Below, piece after piece: positions 26,903-35,409 of a stretch of DNA of 64,000 bases. This stretch comes from Paramicrobacterium humi. GTDB lineage: Bacteria > Actinomycetota > Actinomycetes > Actinomycetales > Microbacteriaceae. The position numbers and the translations under genes are program-made. The first letter of the stretch is position 1; each line of letters begins with the position of its first letter. The stretch lies in NCBI RefSeq assembly GCF_900105715.1, contig NZ_FNRY01000001.1, positions 2,108,001 to 2,172,000 of the forward strand. The letters are read 5' to 3'. The notes beneath the pieces were generated by a model that was given only the letters and a program-made list of their open reading frames with translations, made no database searches and was not told the DNA's origin.

Positions 26903-27851
26903 CACGCTCACGCGCAGAGAGAAGGCGGTTCGCACCGGTCGACAGCGAGGGACGCTGATGTCGGTGTCCATGCTGCCGCGGCGATCCGCCCTCTCCGTCG
27001 CGGTCTTCCTCGTCCCACCGCTCCTGCTGTACGGCATCGCCGTGCTCTTGCCCATCGGCCAGTCGCTCGCCCTGAGCTTCTTCCGCTGGGATGGCATCAG
27101 CGACATGCGATTCGTCGGGCTCGACAACTACCTGAAGATGCTGACGCGCGATGACGTATTCTGGACGGCTTTCGGCAACGCGATCGGCTATCTCGTGATC
27201 TGCCTCGTGCTGCAGCTTGGCGGAGCGCTCGTCGTGGCGAGCCTGCTCACCGCCATCCCGAAGGCGCGCGAGCTGGTCAAGACCATTTACCTTTTGCCCG
27301 CCGTGATCTCGACCGTCGCGATAGCCCTGCTCTTCCAGCGGCTCTACTCGCTCGAGCCTGTTGGACTGATCAATCAGCTTCTCGCTTGGGTTGGGCTCGA
27401 GCACTTGCAAACGGCCTGGCTCTCGAACGTGCAGACTGTGCTCGCCGCCGTATCGATCCCCGAGGGGTGGCGCTTCACGGGCCTCTACATGCTCATCATC
27501 TATGCGGCGCTCATCGCCGTGCCGCGCGAGCTTGAGGAAGCCGCCCGGCTCGATGGGGCTTCGTGGTGGCAGGTGTTCTGGCGCATCCGATTCCCGTACA
27601 TCCGCCCGGTCTGGATCACCACGACGATCATGGCCACGACATACGCGCTGCGCGGCTTCGACATCCCATACCTGCTCACAAACGGCGGTCCTGGGCAGTC
27701 CTCCGAGCTGCTGACCACGTACATGTACAAGACCGCGTTCGCGCACACCGACTACGGCTACGCAAGCGCGATCTCGGTCTTCATAGTGTTTGAGTGTCTC
27801 GTTGCCGTTGGCCTCATCCTTCTGCTCCTGCGTCGAAGGGACGACAAGTGA
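26895..27851 (+). CDS. sugar ABC transporter permease (MalF type)
   Basis: Permease of 318 aa with six membrane helices and the EAA loop ELEEAARLDGASWWQVFWRI, which docks the ATPase. It pairs with the permease at 27848. No ATP-binding subunit is encoded in the island, so a shared ATPase elsewhere (MsiK-like) must drive import, as is usual for actinobacterial CUT1 systems. Confidence 0.93.
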   Translation: MTDTLTRREKAVRTGRQRGTLMSVSMLPRRSALSVAVFLVPPLLLYGIAVLLPIGQSLALSFFRWDGISDMRFVGLDNYLKMLTRDDVFWTAFGNAIGYLVICLVLQLGGALVVASLLTAIPKARELVKTIYLLPAVISTVAIALLFQRLYSLEPVGLINQLLAWVGLEHLQTAWLSNVQTVLAAVSIPEGWRFTGLYMLIIYAALIAVPRELEEAARLDGASWWQVFWRIRFPYIRPVWITTTIMATTYALRGFDIPYLLTNGGPGQSSELLTTYMYKTAFAHTDYGYASAISVFIVFECLVAVGLILLLLRRRDDK

Positions 27852-28759
27852 CCACCGTGCTCACCCCGGCCTCGTCATCCGCCCCGCCCACACCGCCGCG
27901 CGGTAAGCAGCGCAAACCGGCCCGCTCGCCGCGGCTGCGTGCGCAACGCACGTTGCTCAGCGTGACGATCGTCGCGATCGTGATCGTGCAGGTGTATCCG
28001 CTGCTCTGGCTTATCCTGACGAGCTTCCGCACCGCTGCGGACTTCGCTGGCGGCAATCCCTTTGCGCTTCCCTCATCGTTTACGCTCGAGAACTACGAAC
28101 GAGCGTTCTCGGCAGGCAATCTCTGGCTCAACATTGCAAATAGCTTGATCGTCACGCTCGGGGCGAGCGTGCTCATCGTCGTGGCCGGAATGATGGGAGC
28201 CTACGCGCTGCAGGTGCTGGGATTCCGGTTCAGCTCGCTCGTGCGCGTGCTGTTCCTGCTCGGGATCATCGTTCCGGTGCAGATCTCGCTCGTGCCCCTG
28301 TTCATCGACTACTCGCAGGTCGGGCTGCTTGACACGCACTTGTCGATGATCATTCCGCTCGCCGCGTTCGCCCTTCCGATGGCGATCTACCTGTTCTCGT
28401 CGTTCTACGAGTACATTCCACGAGAGACGTATGAGGCGGCATCGCTCGACGGAGCCGGCCCGTACCGCATATTCACGCAGATCACGTTCCCGCTGTCCAC
28501 GAACACGATCATCACCGTCGTACTCGTCAACAGCATCTTCATCTGGAACGACTTCATCTTCGGGAACACTTTCGTGCTCTCCGACGGGTTGAAGACCATC
28601 CCGCTCGGTTTGCAGAACTACATTGGGGCGATGGGGAACACCGACTGGACGGCGACATTCGCAGCCGTCTGCGTGACGATCACTCCGTTGCTTCTGGTAT
28701 TCCTCGCCCTGAACAAAGCGATGATCCAGGGACTCGAGAGCGGAGCGACCAAGGGATGA
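27848..28759 (+). CDS. sugar ABC transporter permease (MalG type)
   Basis: Permease of 303 aa with six helices and the EAA loop YEAASLDGAGPYRIFTQITF. The GTG start overlaps the previous stop as GTGA, which argues against an upstream in-frame ATG. Together with the preceding permease it forms the membrane channel for the fructoside importer. The lacI gene overlaps its end as ATGA. Confidence 0.92.
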   Translation: MTTVLTPASSSAPPTPPRGKQRKPARSPRLRAQRTLLSVTIVAIVIVQVYPLLWLILTSFRTAADFAGGNPFALPSSFTLENYERAFSAGNLWLNIANSLIVTLGASVLIVVAGMMGAYALQVLGFRFSSLVRVLFLLGIIVPVQISLVPLFIDYSQVGLLDTHLSMIIPLAAFALPMAIYLFSSFYEYIPRETYEAASLDGAGPYRIFTQITFPLSTNTIITVVLVNSIFIWNDFIFGNTFVLSDGLKTIPLGLQNYIGAMGNTDWTATFAAVCVTITPLLLVFLALNKAMIQGLESGATKG

Positions 28760-29769
28760 GCACGCCGGACCACGGGAAAAGCGGTCAGCCTGTCACGATG
28801 CGCGACGTCGCGAAAGCGGCAGGTGTGTCGGTCGCGACGGTCTCGCACGTCGTCAACGACAAGCCAGGAGCGCGAATCGGTGACGAGGCGCGTCGCCGCG
28901 TGCAGGAGGTTGTCGCGGAGCTGGGGTACCGACCGAACGCGCTCGCCAAGACGCTCTCGCGGGGATCTTCGCGCTTCATTGGCCTCGTGGCAGACGCGAT
29001 CGCCACCACCCCCTTCGCTGGCCAGATCATCCACGGGGCCCAGGACGAAGCTTGGAAGCATGGCTTCGTGCTGCTCGTCGCCAACACCGAGGGAAACGCC
29101 GAGGTGGAGGATGATGCGATCGCGATGATGCTGGAGCACCAGGTGCGCGGCATCCTCTATTCCACGTGGTATCACCATGAGATCACCGTGCCCGAGGCGC
29201 TTCGTCAGACGGATGCCGTTCTCGTGGACTGCTTTGCCTCAGGAAGCGGCCTTCCGGCCATCGTCCCCGACGAGGAGCGGGGCGGCCGAACCGCGACAGA
29301 GGAGCTCATTGCGGCTGGGCATCGACGCATCGCGTTCCTCAACACGATCACGCCTTCACCAGCCCAGACTGGTCGTCTTGCCGGGTACCGGGCGGCTCTC
29401 GAGGCGGCGCAGATCCCGTCCGACGATTCCCTTGTCTTCCTCGCCGAACCGCAGCAGGAAGGAGGGTACGCGGCGACTGCCGACGTGCTCGCCTCAGGCG
29501 CGACCGCCGTGTTCTGCCACAACGACCGCGTCGCGATGGGCTTGTACGACGGGCTGCGCGAGAACGGATTGCGTATCCCCGATGATGTTGCCGTCATCGG
29601 CTTCGACAATCAGGACGTCATCGCAGCGCACCTTCGACCGCCGCTCTCCACTGTCGCGCTGCCGCACTACGAACTCGGGGCAGCGGGAGTTCGCATGCTG
29701 CTGGGGCTCGAGATCCCTGTTGAAACATTGCGTGTCGAGTGTCCGCCCATACTCCGGCACTCGGTCTGA
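28756..29769 (+). CDS. LacI-family repressor of the fructan island
   Basis: Regulator of 337 aa with N-terminal LacI helix-turn-helix (TMRDVAKAAGVSVATVSHVV) and hinge helix (YRPNALAKTLSRG), followed by a periplasmic-binding-like ligand domain. It probably binds the two operators at 23968 and 24010 and is released by a fructose-containing sugar. It is cotranscribed with the transporter, so it also reports on its own operon. Confidence 0.92.
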   Translation: MSTPDHGKSGQPVTMRDVAKAAGVSVATVSHVVNDKPGARIGDEARRRVQEVVAELGYRPNALAKTLSRGSSRFIGLVADAIATTPFAGQIIHGAQDEAWKHGFVLLVANTEGNAEVEDDAIAMMLEHQVRGILYSTWYHHEITVPEALRQTDAVLVDCFASGSGLPAIVPDEERGGRTATEELIAAGHRRIAFLNTITPSPAQTGRLAGYRAALEAAQIPSDDSLVFLAEPQQEGGYAATADVLASGATAVFCHNDRVAMGLYDGLRENGLRIPDDVAVIGFDNQDVIAAHLRPPLSTVALPHYELGAAGVRMLLGLEIPVETLRVECPPILRHSV

Positions 29770-29779
29770 GGAGCAGAGC

Positions 29780-31264
29780 ATGACCGAAACGATCTTGCCC
29801 GAGAGAACTGTGCCCGCATCGTCAGTGATGCCGCGGCCGAAATTCCATCTCACTCCGCGTCGCAACTGGATGAACGACCCAAACGGCCTCGTCTATCACG
29901 ATGGTCTCTGGCACGCGTACTTCCAATTCAACCCTGAGGGGGCGGACTGGGGAAACATGAGCTGGGGACACGCGACGAGCCCCGACCTGTTGCGCTGGAC
30001 GGAGCACCCGGTGGCGCTGCAGTGTCGGGACGGTGAGCAGATCTTCTCGGGCTCAGTAGTGGTAGGCCGGCAGCCGGGCGCTGAGCAGCTTACCGCGTTC
30101 TATACGAGCGCGTACGACAGCGGCCGTCAGGCGCAGTCGCGAGCGACCAGCACCGACGGCGGCTACGTGTGGGAGTTCCATGCGAGCAACCCTGTGCTCG
30201 ACCGCGGAACGACCGACTTCCGGGATCCGAAGGTATTCCAATACATCGACGACTCAGGCGACGCTCACTGGGTGCTCGTGGCTGTTGAGGCCGCTGATCG
30301 GCAAGTACTGGTCTATGTATCCACCGATCTATGCGAGTGGGAACACGCCAGCACTTTCGGCCCCCTCGACGCCGGTATGGACGACGCCGAGAACATCGTC
30401 TGGGAATGTCCAGATCTCATTCGGCTCTGCGTGGATGGTGACCCGGACGACATGCGCTGGGTGCTGCTGCTTAGCACCAACCCCGTGGGTGAGGAGGCCG
30501 ACCCCGTGGGGTCCTCGATGAGCTATATCGTCGGCCAATTCGATGGGCGGACGTTTACTCCCGAGGTCGACTTCCTCACACGACTCGACTGCGGCCGGGA
30601 CTTCTATGCCGGAGTTACCTTCGACAACGCACCAGACCGCGATGCAATCATGCTCGGCTGGATGAGCAACTGGCGCTATGCCACCGTCGTTCCTACTACC
30701 CCATGGAGAGGTGCCATGTCGCTCCCGCGTCGATTGTCGTTGCGCGCGATCGGCGGAGACGTCCGCCTTGCGCAGGAGCCGTACGGGTTCGTACCTACAT
30801 GGTTGGCGGCGGCGACACCGGTGACCGTACTCGGCGGGGAGGGACCGCTCGAGCTGCCGTCGAGCAGCAATGCCGTATTCGAACTGCAGTGGGATCCAAG
30901 CTCCACGGGCTCGCTGCGCCTGCAATTCCAAGGCGAGGGGCACGGGAACGTTTCGGTTTTATACGACGTCGAGAAGAGCGAACTTCGGGTGACGCGGGCG
31001 GGACCGGACTCCGAGAGGATTCACCCCGATTTCCCCTCCGTGAGTACGGTCCCACTCAGCGCTGAGGGACCGGCGAAACTGCTTGCGAGCCTTGATGGGC
31101 CGCTGCTTGAGGTGTTCGTAAATGACGGCTTGGCGGCCGTGTCAAACTTGGTTCCGCTCGGCACCGGCCCGGTCAGGACAACCGTCGATAGCGACGCACG
31201 AGGGCCGATCACGGTCAAGGCCGTGGACGCCCGTGCTGTAGACAAGGTCGGTGAACTCGGCTGA
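29780..31264 (+). CDS. GH32-family beta-fructosidase 2 (levanase/sucrose hydrolase)
   Basis: Glycoside hydrolase of 494 aa with canonical GH32 motifs: nucleophile Asp33 in WMNDPNG, FRDPKVF near 148, acid/base Glu in WECPDL near 207, and a C-terminal beta-sandwich ending in an LLEVFVNDGLAAVSN stretch. No signal peptide, so it cleaves imported sucrose or fructo-oligosaccharides in the cytoplasm. The ATG follows GAGGAG that begins at the lacI stop. Together with the fructokinase it would feed fructose-6-phosphate into glycolysis. Confidence 0.92.
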   Translation: MTETILPERTVPASSVMPRPKFHLTPRRNWMNDPNGLVYHDGLWHAYFQFNPEGADWGNMSWGHATSPDLLRWTEHPVALQCRDGEQIFSGSVVVGRQPGAEQLTAFYTSAYDSGRQAQSRATSTDGGYVWEFHASNPVLDRGTTDFRDPKVFQYIDDSGDAHWVLVAVEAADRQVLVYVSTDLCEWEHASTFGPLDAGMDDAENIVWECPDLIRLCVDGDPDDMRWVLLLSTNPVGEEADPVGSSMSYIVGQFDGRTFTPEVDFLTRLDCGRDFYAGVTFDNAPDRDAIMLGWMSNWRYATVVPTTPWRGAMSLPRRLSLRAIGGDVRLAQEPYGFVPTWLAAATPVTVLGGEGPLELPSSSNAVFELQWDPSSTGSLRLQFQGEGHGNVSVLYDVEKSELRVTRAGPDSERIHPDFPSVSTVPLSAEGPAKLLASLDGPLLEVFVNDGLAAVSNLVPLGTGPVRTTVDSDARGPITVKAVDARAVDKVGELG

Positions 31265-31355
31265 GTCCAGTTTCGTCACCTGACTCTTCGCCAAGTACCA
31301 CGCGCTGGAGTCGCCCTCTTCGCTTTTATACCCGCTACCAGGACGGAGCCAGGAC

Positions 31356-32297
31356 ATGGACGCTGTTTCTGAACTTGATGATCTCTCCAGCCCCGATGTC
31401 CTCATTGTCGGCGAGGCCCTGGTCGACATCGTGCATCGCGCCGACGGATCGGTCGATGAGAAGCCGGGTGGGAGCCCGGCAAACGTCGCGCTGACGCTCG
31501 GGCGTTTGGAACGTCACCCGCGTCTTCTGACGTCGTTCGGTCGGGACGCGCCTGGGAATGCCCTTCGCGCCTGGCTCGATACCTCGCGTGTGCGCGTGCA
31601 TGGTGCGCCGTCCGAGTTCACGTCGACCGCGGTAGCGCACGTAGGCGCCGATGGGTCGGCAACATACAGCTTCTCGATCGCGTGGGATGTAGACGCCGAC
31701 TCTGAATCAGATGCCGACGTGCTGCACGTCGGATCCATCGCCGCTGTGCTCGAGCCGGGGGCGTCGGCGGTGTCGGACTTCGTGGATCGTCATAGGGGCC
31801 GCGGGCTGGTGAGCTATGACCCGAACGTTCGTCCGCGGCTTATGAAGAATGAAGGCGATGTTCGCGCGCGCATGCTGGGTCTCATCGAGCGAGCTGACGT
31901 GGTCAAAGCGAGCGACGAGGACCTTGAGTGGCTGCACCCGGGCGAGCCGATCGCGGACGTCGCGAGGCAATGGGTCCGCTCGGGTCCGCTGCTTGTCGTA
32001 GTAACGCGCGGCGGCCGAGGAGCGCTCGCCGTGACGAACGAGCTGGAGATCGACGTGCCGGGTGTTCCCGTCGAGGTGGTGGACACCGTGGGTGCCGGCG
32101 ACACGTTCATGGGTGCGCTGATCGACGGATTACTCACTGAAGGCGTTTTCGGGTCCAATGCGCGTTCGGCACTCCAAACGCTAGAGAAGCGCCGACTCAG
32201 TACGCTCCTGAGTCGAGCGGCAAAAGCAGCGGCGGTCACTGTGTCGCGACCCGGTGCTGATCCACCGACGCTGGCCGAGTTGGACGCTACCGATTGA
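31356..32297 (+). CDS. PfkB-family carbohydrate kinase, probable fructokinase
   Basis: Ribokinase-family kinase of 313 aa. N-terminal GEALVDIVHRADG and GGSPANVALTLGRL contact the sugar; the C-terminal DTVGAGDTFMGALIDGL carries the catalytic Asp. Phosphorylation of fructose released by the two GH32 enzymes is the natural role here. The 91-bp gap before the ATG contains no LacI operator that I can see, so it is probably read through from the main operon. Confidence 0.88.
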   Translation: MDAVSELDDLSSPDVLIVGEALVDIVHRADGSVDEKPGGSPANVALTLGRLERHPRLLTSFGRDAPGNALRAWLDTSRVRVHGAPSEFTSTAVAHVGADGSATYSFSIAWDVDADSESDADVLHVGSIAAVLEPGASAVSDFVDRHRGRGLVSYDPNVRPRLMKNEGDVRARMLGLIERADVVKASDEDLEWLHPGEPIADVARQWVRSGPLLVVVTRGGRGALAVTNELEIDVPGVPVEVVDTVGAGDTFMGALIDGLLTEGVFGSNARSALQTLEKRRLSTLLSRAAKAAAVTVSRPGADPPTLAELDATD

Positions 32298-32403
32298 GTC
32301 TTGCTATGACCCGTGTGCCCGGCGGAGTGGCTGAGCATCCATGAGCCGGCGTAACCTGCACCGGGCGCGATGACATCCCGGCGCGGATCTAGTGTGGAAC
32401 GCC

Positions 32404-33193
32404 ATGTCCATCACGCTCGAAGGCCGCACCCGCACTCGTCACTGGTTCAACGCACGGCTTTGCCATCGCGCGCGAGCTCACCGAAGCGGGGGCGCGCGTT
32501 GTCGTCAACGGCCGCGCGGAACAATCGGTGGCATCAGCGATCAGGAAGCTTTGCGCCGACCGCCCGAACGCCGACCTTCTCGCAGAACCAGGTGACGTGA
32601 CCGACGCCGATGCTGCACAGGCGATCATCGACGACCTCGGTGCCGTCGACATCCTTGTCAACAACCTCGGCATCTTCGACGCGACTCCTGCCCTCGAGAT
32701 GAAGGATGTTGAGTGGCGATGCTACTTCGACGCTAACGTGCTCTCTGCCGCGCGCCTCACCCGCCTCGTACTTCCTGACATGATGAAGCGCAGTGGGGAA
32801 CGAGTGCTCAACGTCACGAGCGACTCCGCCGTGGTCATCCCGCAGGACATGATCCACTACGGCGTATCGAAGACCGCGGTCCTCGCACTTTCCCGCGGGC
32901 ACGCGAAAGAAGCCGCCGGCACTGGCGTCACTGTCAACTCCGTGATCGCCGGCCCCGCACACACCGGCGACGTCGAGGACTTCGTCTACGAACTTGTCGA
33001 TCCGAATCTTCCGTGAGACGAGGCCCAGCGCGAGTTCATGCGCTTGCACCGGCCGCAGTCCCTTCTGCAGCGGCTCATCGAGCCGGAAGAGACCGCAAAC
33101 ATGTTCGTCTACCTCAGCTCGCCGTTCGCATCCGCGACCACCGGGGGAGCAGTCCACGTCGACGGCGGCTACGTCGACGCCATCCTGCCGTAG
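32404..33193 (+). pseudogene. short-chain dehydrogenase/reductase, decayed
   Basis: Remnant of an SDR oxidoreductase. The start MSITLEGRT is followed by a one-base insertion in a C run (32429-32431), after which the frame reads SIRKLCAD-type SDR sequence with ILVNNLG, Ser, and YGVSKTA (active-site YxxxK). Two residues of the glycine motif are missing (THGFAIA instead of THGIGFAIA), and a TGA at 33014-33016 replaces the codon before DEAQREFMRLH. Removing the inserted base gives 262 codons, the usual SDR length. It is not functional as it stands. Confidence 0.8.
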
Positions 33194-33196
33194 GGC

Positions 33197-33700
33197 TCAG
33201 CGGTCCACCGGCACGAGCGTCACGTCCCGCAGCTGCCCGTCGTCGATGACGGCGGTCATGAACGTGCACACGGGCTGACGGCGCCGATCCGTCGGCGAGC
33301 CTGGATTGAGCAGACGGATGCCGCCGGGCGTCGTCGTGTCCCACGGAATGTGACTGTGCCCGAACACGAGCACGTCTGTGTCCGGGAACGCGGCGTCCAT
33401 GCGGCTCTCCCGGCCCTGCGCGGCGCCCGTCTCGTGGATCACGGCGAAGCGGAGGCCGTCGAGCTCCGCTCGCGCGATCTCGGGGAGACGGACATGGAGG
33501 TTGTCGCCGTCGTTGTTGCCGTACACCGCGATGAGGCGCTTCGAACGCGCTTCGAACTCGTCAAGCGTCGCCTCGTCCACCCAGTCGCCCGCGTGGATGA
33601 CGACGTCGGCCGCCTCGATCGCGTCCCAAACCTGCGGCGCGAGCGCTTTCGCGCGCTTCGGGAGGTGGGTGTCGGAGATGAGCACGAGAGAAGTGGCCAT
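33197..33700 (-). CDS. YfcE-family metallophosphoesterase
   Basis: Phosphodiesterase of 167 aa with the calcineurin-like metal motifs ISDTHLP (8-14), HAGDWVD, GNNDGD and VFGHSHIP. It is the last gene of a minus-strand operon with the surface protein, sortase and LCP genes (21-bp gap). The start at 33700 gives a normal N-terminus; 15 bases upstream is a weaker alternative. The last ~160 bp have a stray second copy at 23729, so this tail may be island-derived. Confidence 0.9.
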   Translation of the reverse strand: MATSLVLISDTHLPKRAKALAPQVWDAIEAADVVIHAGDWVDEATLDEFEARSKRLIAVYGNNDGDNLHVRLPEIARAELDGLRFAVIHETGAAQGRESRMDAAFPDTDVLVFGHSHIPWDTTTPGGIRLLNPGSPTDRRRQPVCTFMTAVIDDGQLRDVTLVPVDR

Positions 33701-33721
33701 GCAGTTATTCAACACGCCATG

Positions 33722-34687
33722 TCAAGTGTGGCATTGCCCCGGCTTGAAACCGGCGGCAGCGAGCGTGTCCAGTGTCTCCTGGTTGATCTGCAGCGGGAGC
33801 ACGCCCGGGGAAGGCTGAGCGGGAACATCGATGACACTCGTGGAGTCCGGCCAGGCCCGGAGAAGGTCCGCCAGTGACGTGTCACGGTCCGTCGTGATGT
33901 GGTTCGTAACGGCCAGCGCCAAGTTCTGGGTTGCGAGCGGATCGATGAGCTGCGATTTCGCCGTGCTCATCGTCGCGGCGAACACTCTTCCCGCCCACTC
34001 GGTTCGCGCAGTCGAGCCGGCATTTACGGACGACTCTCTCCAGTCCCCATCGATCTCCTGGATCGGGTGGCGGGATCGAACAAGTGCGAGGGCAGTTTTT
34101 CCGTCGAGAACGTGCGGACCAGCGTGGGGGAGATCGAGCCCGGCCTTGGCGTCCTTGAGGGGGTGCTCGATGTTCACCTCGACGCCGCCGACGGCGTCGA
34201 CGATCGATGCGAAGCCGGCCATCGTCACGATGATCAGATGCGACACGTTCACGCCGAGTGAGTCGCAGAGGCTGCTTACGAATTCATCCGGTCCATTTCG
34301 CCAGCTCAGGGCGAGCCGCTCGAGCCCCTGCGTTTCCGTGTTGTAGGCGACGAGATCACGGGGGAGCGAGAGAACACTGGTTTTGCCCTCCGCTTTATGG
34401 ACGACGAGGATGACATCTGCGCGCTGTCCAGGGGTGTCCGCCGTGGTGCCATAGACATTGCGGCCATCAGGAAGATCATCTCGGGAGTCGGATCCGATGA
34501 TGACCCAGGTCTCGCCGGGGCCGGACGAGAGTGGGAAGTCTGAACGGTCGATGCGGGCATTGAGCACAAGATAGTCGACCGGAATGGTGACGCATATGGC
34601 GAGCAACAACGCAAGAAGTGCGGCACCCGCCGCGACAAATATCTTGCGATGTCGGCCAGGCTTCGCCGCGTGTGCGGGGGTCATCAC
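33722..34687 (-). CDS. LCP (LytR-CpsA-Psr) family cell wall ligase
   Basis: Membrane protein of 321 aa: cytoplasmic tail, one helix (FVAAGAALLALLLAICVTIP) and an extracellular LCP domain with VIIGSDSRDD, SLPRDLVAY and ALALVRSRH, the motifs that bind polyprenyl phosphate. LCP enzymes attach glycopolymers to peptidoglycan, so it may anchor the polysaccharide made by the locus from 37 kb onward. Its ATG overlaps the sortase stop as ATGA. Confidence 0.9.
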   Translation of the reverse strand: MMTPAHAAKPGRHRKIFVAAGAALLALLLAICVTIPVDYLVLNARIDRSDFPLSSGPGETWVIIGSDSRDDLPDGRNVYGTTADTPGQRADVILVVHKAEGKTSVLSLPRDLVAYNTETQGLERLALSWRNGPDEFVSSLCDSLGVNVSHLIIVTMAGFASIVDAVGGVEVNIEHPLKDAKAGLDLPHAGPHVLDGKTALALVRSRHPIQEIDGDWRESSVNAGSTARTEWAGRVFAATMSTAKSQLIDPLATQNLALAVTNHITTDRDTSLADLLRAWPDSTSVIDVPAQPSPGVLPLQINQETLDTLAAAGFKPGQCHT

Positions 34688-35409
34688 TGTCCGGTGTTCG
34701 GCGTTCCGCCTCGCAACTGCAATACGGCGACGACGTTCTGGGTAGAGTAGCCGCCGTTCACGGTCTTGGCTCCCGGCCCGTGATAGCAGCTGATGAGAAG
34801 CAGTCGGCCCGGAACCTGGTCGATCGCCTCGGGCGTTGACGTGTAGTCGCCCTTCTCAGGTTTCACGATTCGCTCGACGTCGTAGGTGAGCACGCCGGCG
34901 GATGTCGTGACGAGCGCCGAGTCGCCGGACTTCAGTTTGTACAGGGAATTGAAGACGGTTCCCGGCACGCTCGAGCTGTGACCGAAGAGATAGACCGTGC
35001 CGTCAGTCTCGGTTCCGGGCTCTGCGCCAAACGCGATGCCGCCTACGGCAGCCTTCTGCCACGAAACGGAGGTTCCATCTGGTGGATCGATACAGGTGAT
35101 GACACCGTCGTCGATACAGCTCCGCCCCGTTACGCCGTCACTGCCGGCCTCGGCCTGGGCAACGGTGTACAAACTCACCGGCGCGTCCACGCCGATTGAG
35201 GGAATCGTCAGTCGCGTGGGAGCAGAGGCCGCCAACTGGAACGGGGTCGGCTCCGTCGTGGGCACCGTCGGAGTCGTCGTCGGCATCACGGACGGTGCGG
35301 CTTCGGCCTCGCCGCTCTGCGTGAGAGCGGCGAGGCCGAAGAGAACTGCCGAGACGAGGACGAGCGCGGTGCCCCCGGCGACGAGCCCTTTAGTGGTTCT
35401 GCTGCTCAC
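34684..35409 (-). CDS. sortase-like transpeptidase with non-canonical active site
   Basis: Sortase-fold protein of 241 aa: membrane anchor (GLVAGGTALVLVSAVLFGLAA), Thr/Pro-rich linker and catalytic domain with His in VYLFGHSS and Cys in LLISCYHGPG. The arginine expected about 15 residues after the Cys is absent (the position reads STQNVVAVLQ). The GTG at 35409 overlaps the upstream gene by 20 bases; a longer start would overlap 77. The natural substrate is the neighbouring surface protein, which lacks a standard LPXTG. Confidence 0.78.
   Translation of the reverse strand: MSSRTTKGLVAGGTALVLVSAVLFGLAALTQSGEAEAAPSVMPTTTPTVPTTEPTPFQLAASAPTRLTIPSIGVDAPVSLYTVAQAEAGSDGVTGRSCIDDGVITCIDPPDGTSVSWQKAAVGGIAFGAEPGTETDGTVYLFGHSSSVPGTVFNSLYKLKSGDSALVTTSAGVLTYDVERIVKPEKGDYTSTPEAIDQVPGRLLLISCYHGPGAKTVNGGYSTQNVVAVLQLRGGTPNTGQ

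Larger units (their letters stand above)
23890..33196. other. fructan/sucrose utilisation genomic island
   Basis: About 9.3 kb between the orphan tail and the intact copy of the phosphoesterase gene. It carries, all on the plus strand, GH32, sugar-binding protein, two permeases, LacI regulator, second GH32, fructokinase and a decayed SDR gene. No integrase, transposase or tRNA is seen. The two boundary copies differ at several bases, so the island probably brought its own copy of the gene end. Confidence 0.65.

Noticed and set aside
23890-33196. Transposase or integrase at the island ends
   Set aside because: Both ends were read for recombinase-like frames and terminal inverted repeats; none was seen.
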